64,000 nucleotides of DNA from Eremophila alpestris peregrina. Taxonomy: Eukaryota; Chordata; Aves; Passeriformes; Alaudidae. The notes below the pieces were generated by a model. It saw nothing but the letters and a program-made list of their open reading frames with translations. It was not told where the DNA came from and did no database searches. The stretch is taken from positions 871,818-935,817 of the forward strand of contig WMCF01000068.1 of the NCBI GenBank assembly GCA_009792885.1. The letters are read 5' to 3'. Position numbers and translations under genes: made by a program. How positions within the stretch are numbered: position 1 is the stretch's first letter; each line of letters begins with the position of its first letter. Positions 61,568-64,000 of this stretch are shown here, one piece after another.

Positions 61568-64000
61568 TATAAATTTTTTGAGATGCAAGAAATAAAGAGG
61601 CAAAAGAAAACAAGGGGGGAATTAAAATAGTATATGAATATTTGTACTTATTCATTTTCAACAGTATTGAAAAGATTTGCCTCCATTTACAGCTGCAAGT
61701 ACTTAAGATACTTCCAGAAAAACAAAAAACAAACAAACAAACAAAAAAAACCACCAAAACAAAAAAAAACCACAAACAAACAATCTTTAATTCCTCAGGT
61801 CTGTTCTTCCCAACTTTAACTCTTACAAGTCATTCCATGATCACAGTTAATTTCTATTGTGGCAGAAAGCTTCTTTCATTGCATGTTCATCCACTTTCAA
61901 AGCTAATAAAGTCCTGGGGCTCCCTGTATGGCAGGGTTATTTTAGCTACTGCTGTCATATGGTAGAACAGAAATTTCTTAGCATGGGGTTGCTGACAGCC
62001 TCACCAGCTTCAGTAACACTGCTGATGGCAAATATCAGCCAGCTACACTGAACCTGGGGGTTTTTGTTTGCTTGCTTGTTTTATCTCAGCAGCATTTAGA
62101 TGTGTGCTAGGCAGAACTGGCTGAGCTGAACTGGCTAGGGAATTATTGATAGCATCTACACTGAATTTAGGAGTACACTTGTTAATGAGTAAGCTGCTAA
62201 GTGAAACTCCAGAGGTCCCCAGTGCAGAGAACTCCACATCAGTTCCTGAGAGGATAGAAATACACTGGACTGGGCCCTTCAGGCAGTGCCTGGTGTGTCC
62301 AAAGCCAAACCATCTGATTTTGACCCTTCAAACAGCAAGCAGAATTAACAAGGCAGCTGCATGGTGGCATCCTTGTTCCTGGGAAAGAGAGACAAATTCA
62401 TGTGAAGCTAAATGATGCTGAATGATGCCAGCTTTACAAGCACGAGGCACTGCAGGCTCCCACCTTTCCCTCACTGTGGGGAACAAAACACACTCCCCTG
62501 TCTTTGTGCTCACTGTTTATTGCAGGGATAGAGTCAACAGGATGCCAACGAGCAGAGCCTGTCTAATACAACAAGAGAGGAAAACAAATGTTTGACAGGC
62601 ACATCTTTTGCTCCCACTGCCAGTTCCCTGTAGCTGGGTGTGTGCTGTGCCTCACACTCCCTTGTTAACAATGAACAGCACCTGCACAGTTTGGATTAGT
62701 GCCTCAAACTGAAGGGAACCAACACATACTGGATTTTAACCCTTAAATAATACAGTCAAAGGCTCCTCCAGCAATGGCAGCCATGAGGTGAGACCCAGGG
62801 GACCTCAGCTGATCAGACCAAGCATGCCACTGCACTGTTCTCAGAATATTTTTCTGCAGTTCTCTTCTCAGGAGCTTTGAGCTGTGAGCAGTGTTTTGGA
62901 GCTAAATGCTTTTCTTGATGAGTTTTCATTGTATCATCAACCTATTAAATTCATAAGAACAAGCTCTAAATAACAGGAACCCAAGCTGACAGATACCTAA
63001 CATAATCTGCTAACTCTGGCTGAAATCCCACTCCTGGAAGCCAGGCATGGCTGGTGGTCCAAGGAAAGACAAGATTGCTGCCTACGCCTTGTTTCTGGTA
63101 TTTTCTTCCAGGTCTCCATTTTTATGATGGCCTCAGAACTATGGAATCACAGTGCAACATGAGAATATAAAACCTTTAAACCACAAGAATGACTCAGTAA
63201 ATTAGCTTAGAGCTAAAGCAATAAATTGCTGCTTGTGGGGGGATTTTTCTCCCTAATGCTGAAAGTCTGGCCCACCTTCCTTTTCTCTGGCTCCTGCCTC
63301 TGAGAGGAAGAAGTTATGAAGGCCTAATAATCCTGCTGCTCTCATGAAGGAGAAATTGCCTGGTTCTTTCTCCCAAAGAGGCTTTTATGAGACATTCAGA
63401 CTCCACCAGCTCAGCAAACAGAATACAAAACACTGCCTGTAGCAGAGAACATCAAGGTATGAAATACTTGAAGAACAAAATGAAAGGGCAAGTAATTTCT
63501 TTTTTTTTTTTTAACTGATGTTAACTTTCACAAAGGGGGTCCTCAAGTTTTTGTAAAAGACAACATGTCCTGGTTGCTTCTGTTATTCATCTTCTCCACA
63601 ATAAAGTGTCTCCTTCTGGTCATCCAACAATTAACACTAACAAACAGAAGCAGTAGGGAGGAAAAGGAAAGAAAGAAACCCACAAAAGACAGCTGAACTT
63701 CCAAGCATTTATGAAACAGATTGAGGACCAAAAGAGGCAACATCTGACAAAGGTGACATATTATCCTTGAGAGGCAAAAGCTCAGGCTGTACCAGCAGCC
63801 TGACGTTTCAAAGCAGCTCACATTGAAGCACCAGCAAGTAGCAAAACAAGGAGTTTATTAATTGCTGTAAAGTCACTGTGTTATTTTATTATACAAAAAG
63901 CACTGGACAGAATAACAGCTGAAATGCTTTAAATAAAGCCCAATTTTTTTTTTAGAAATTGCTTACTGAATATGAGCTCTCATTCTGAGTATTTCCAGCA
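61568..64000. other. non-coding sequence with an A/C-rich tract
   Basis: 2.4 kb. It holds the A/C-rich tract at 61,717-61,783 and a T run at 63,499-63,512. No gene is supported. Confidence 0.6.
61717..61783. repeat. A/C-rich tract with (CAAA)n
   Basis: AAACAAACAAACAAAC units followed by A runs broken by CC. It lies about 150 bp from the adapter-containing duplication. Confidence 0.85.

Overview
This is vertebrate nuclear DNA, most likely from a bird and possibly a songbird. It has a spliced gene with GT-AG introns, CpG-depleted intron sequence, the 3' end of a CR1 LINE with the usual avian tail (about 25,050-25,175), an LTR-like segment, and A/C-rich and pyrimidine microsatellites. Nothing in it looks prokaryotic. 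There is one confidently identified gene: PLCB4 (phospholipase C beta 4), on the minus strand. The window holds its first 14 coding exons, from the initiator ATG at 33,082 to residue 441 at 2,339; the rest of the gene lies below coordinate 1. The exons sum to 1,323 nt (441 codons). Every junction is GT-AG and the reading frame is kept throughout. They encode the PH domain, the EF-hand region and most of the catalytic X box, with the catalytic histidines and calcium ligands in place. || Layout: 1-2,338 is PLCB4 intron. From 2,339 to 33,099 the coding exons alternate with introns of about 0.3 to 8.7 kb. These introns hold an LTR-like element (about 7,033-7,600), a 153-bp tandem duplication (about 9,650-9,965), a 172-nt pyrimidine tract (14,659-14,830), a CR1 fragment and two minisatellites (31,441-31,510 and 31,838-32,055). 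From 33,100 to 64,000 lies sequence upstream of the first coding exon. A CpG-rich, promoter-like block at about 35,660-36,050 carries two consensus minus-strand splice donors and could be a 5' untranslated exon or promoter of PLCB4. Two exon-like minus-strand segments of an unrecognised protein lie at 37,520-37,672 and 38,803-39,020. A second pyrimidine tract of the same design as the first is at 41,442-41,592. The remainder to 64,000 shows no gene I can support. || Two things deserve a second look. First, at 61,468-61,494 there are 27 bases that match the end of the back-to-back Tn5 mosaic-end junction used in Nextera mate-pair libraries. They lie between two identical 73-bp copies of genomic sequence, which is almost certainly a sequencing or assembly artefact. 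Second, the two orphan exon-like segments fit each other in splice phase, but they lie in the wrong order for the strand they are coded on. That suggests a rearranged gene fragment or a local assembly error. I did not find a convincing novel biological system; this is mainly intron and flanking DNA of a conserved signalling gene.
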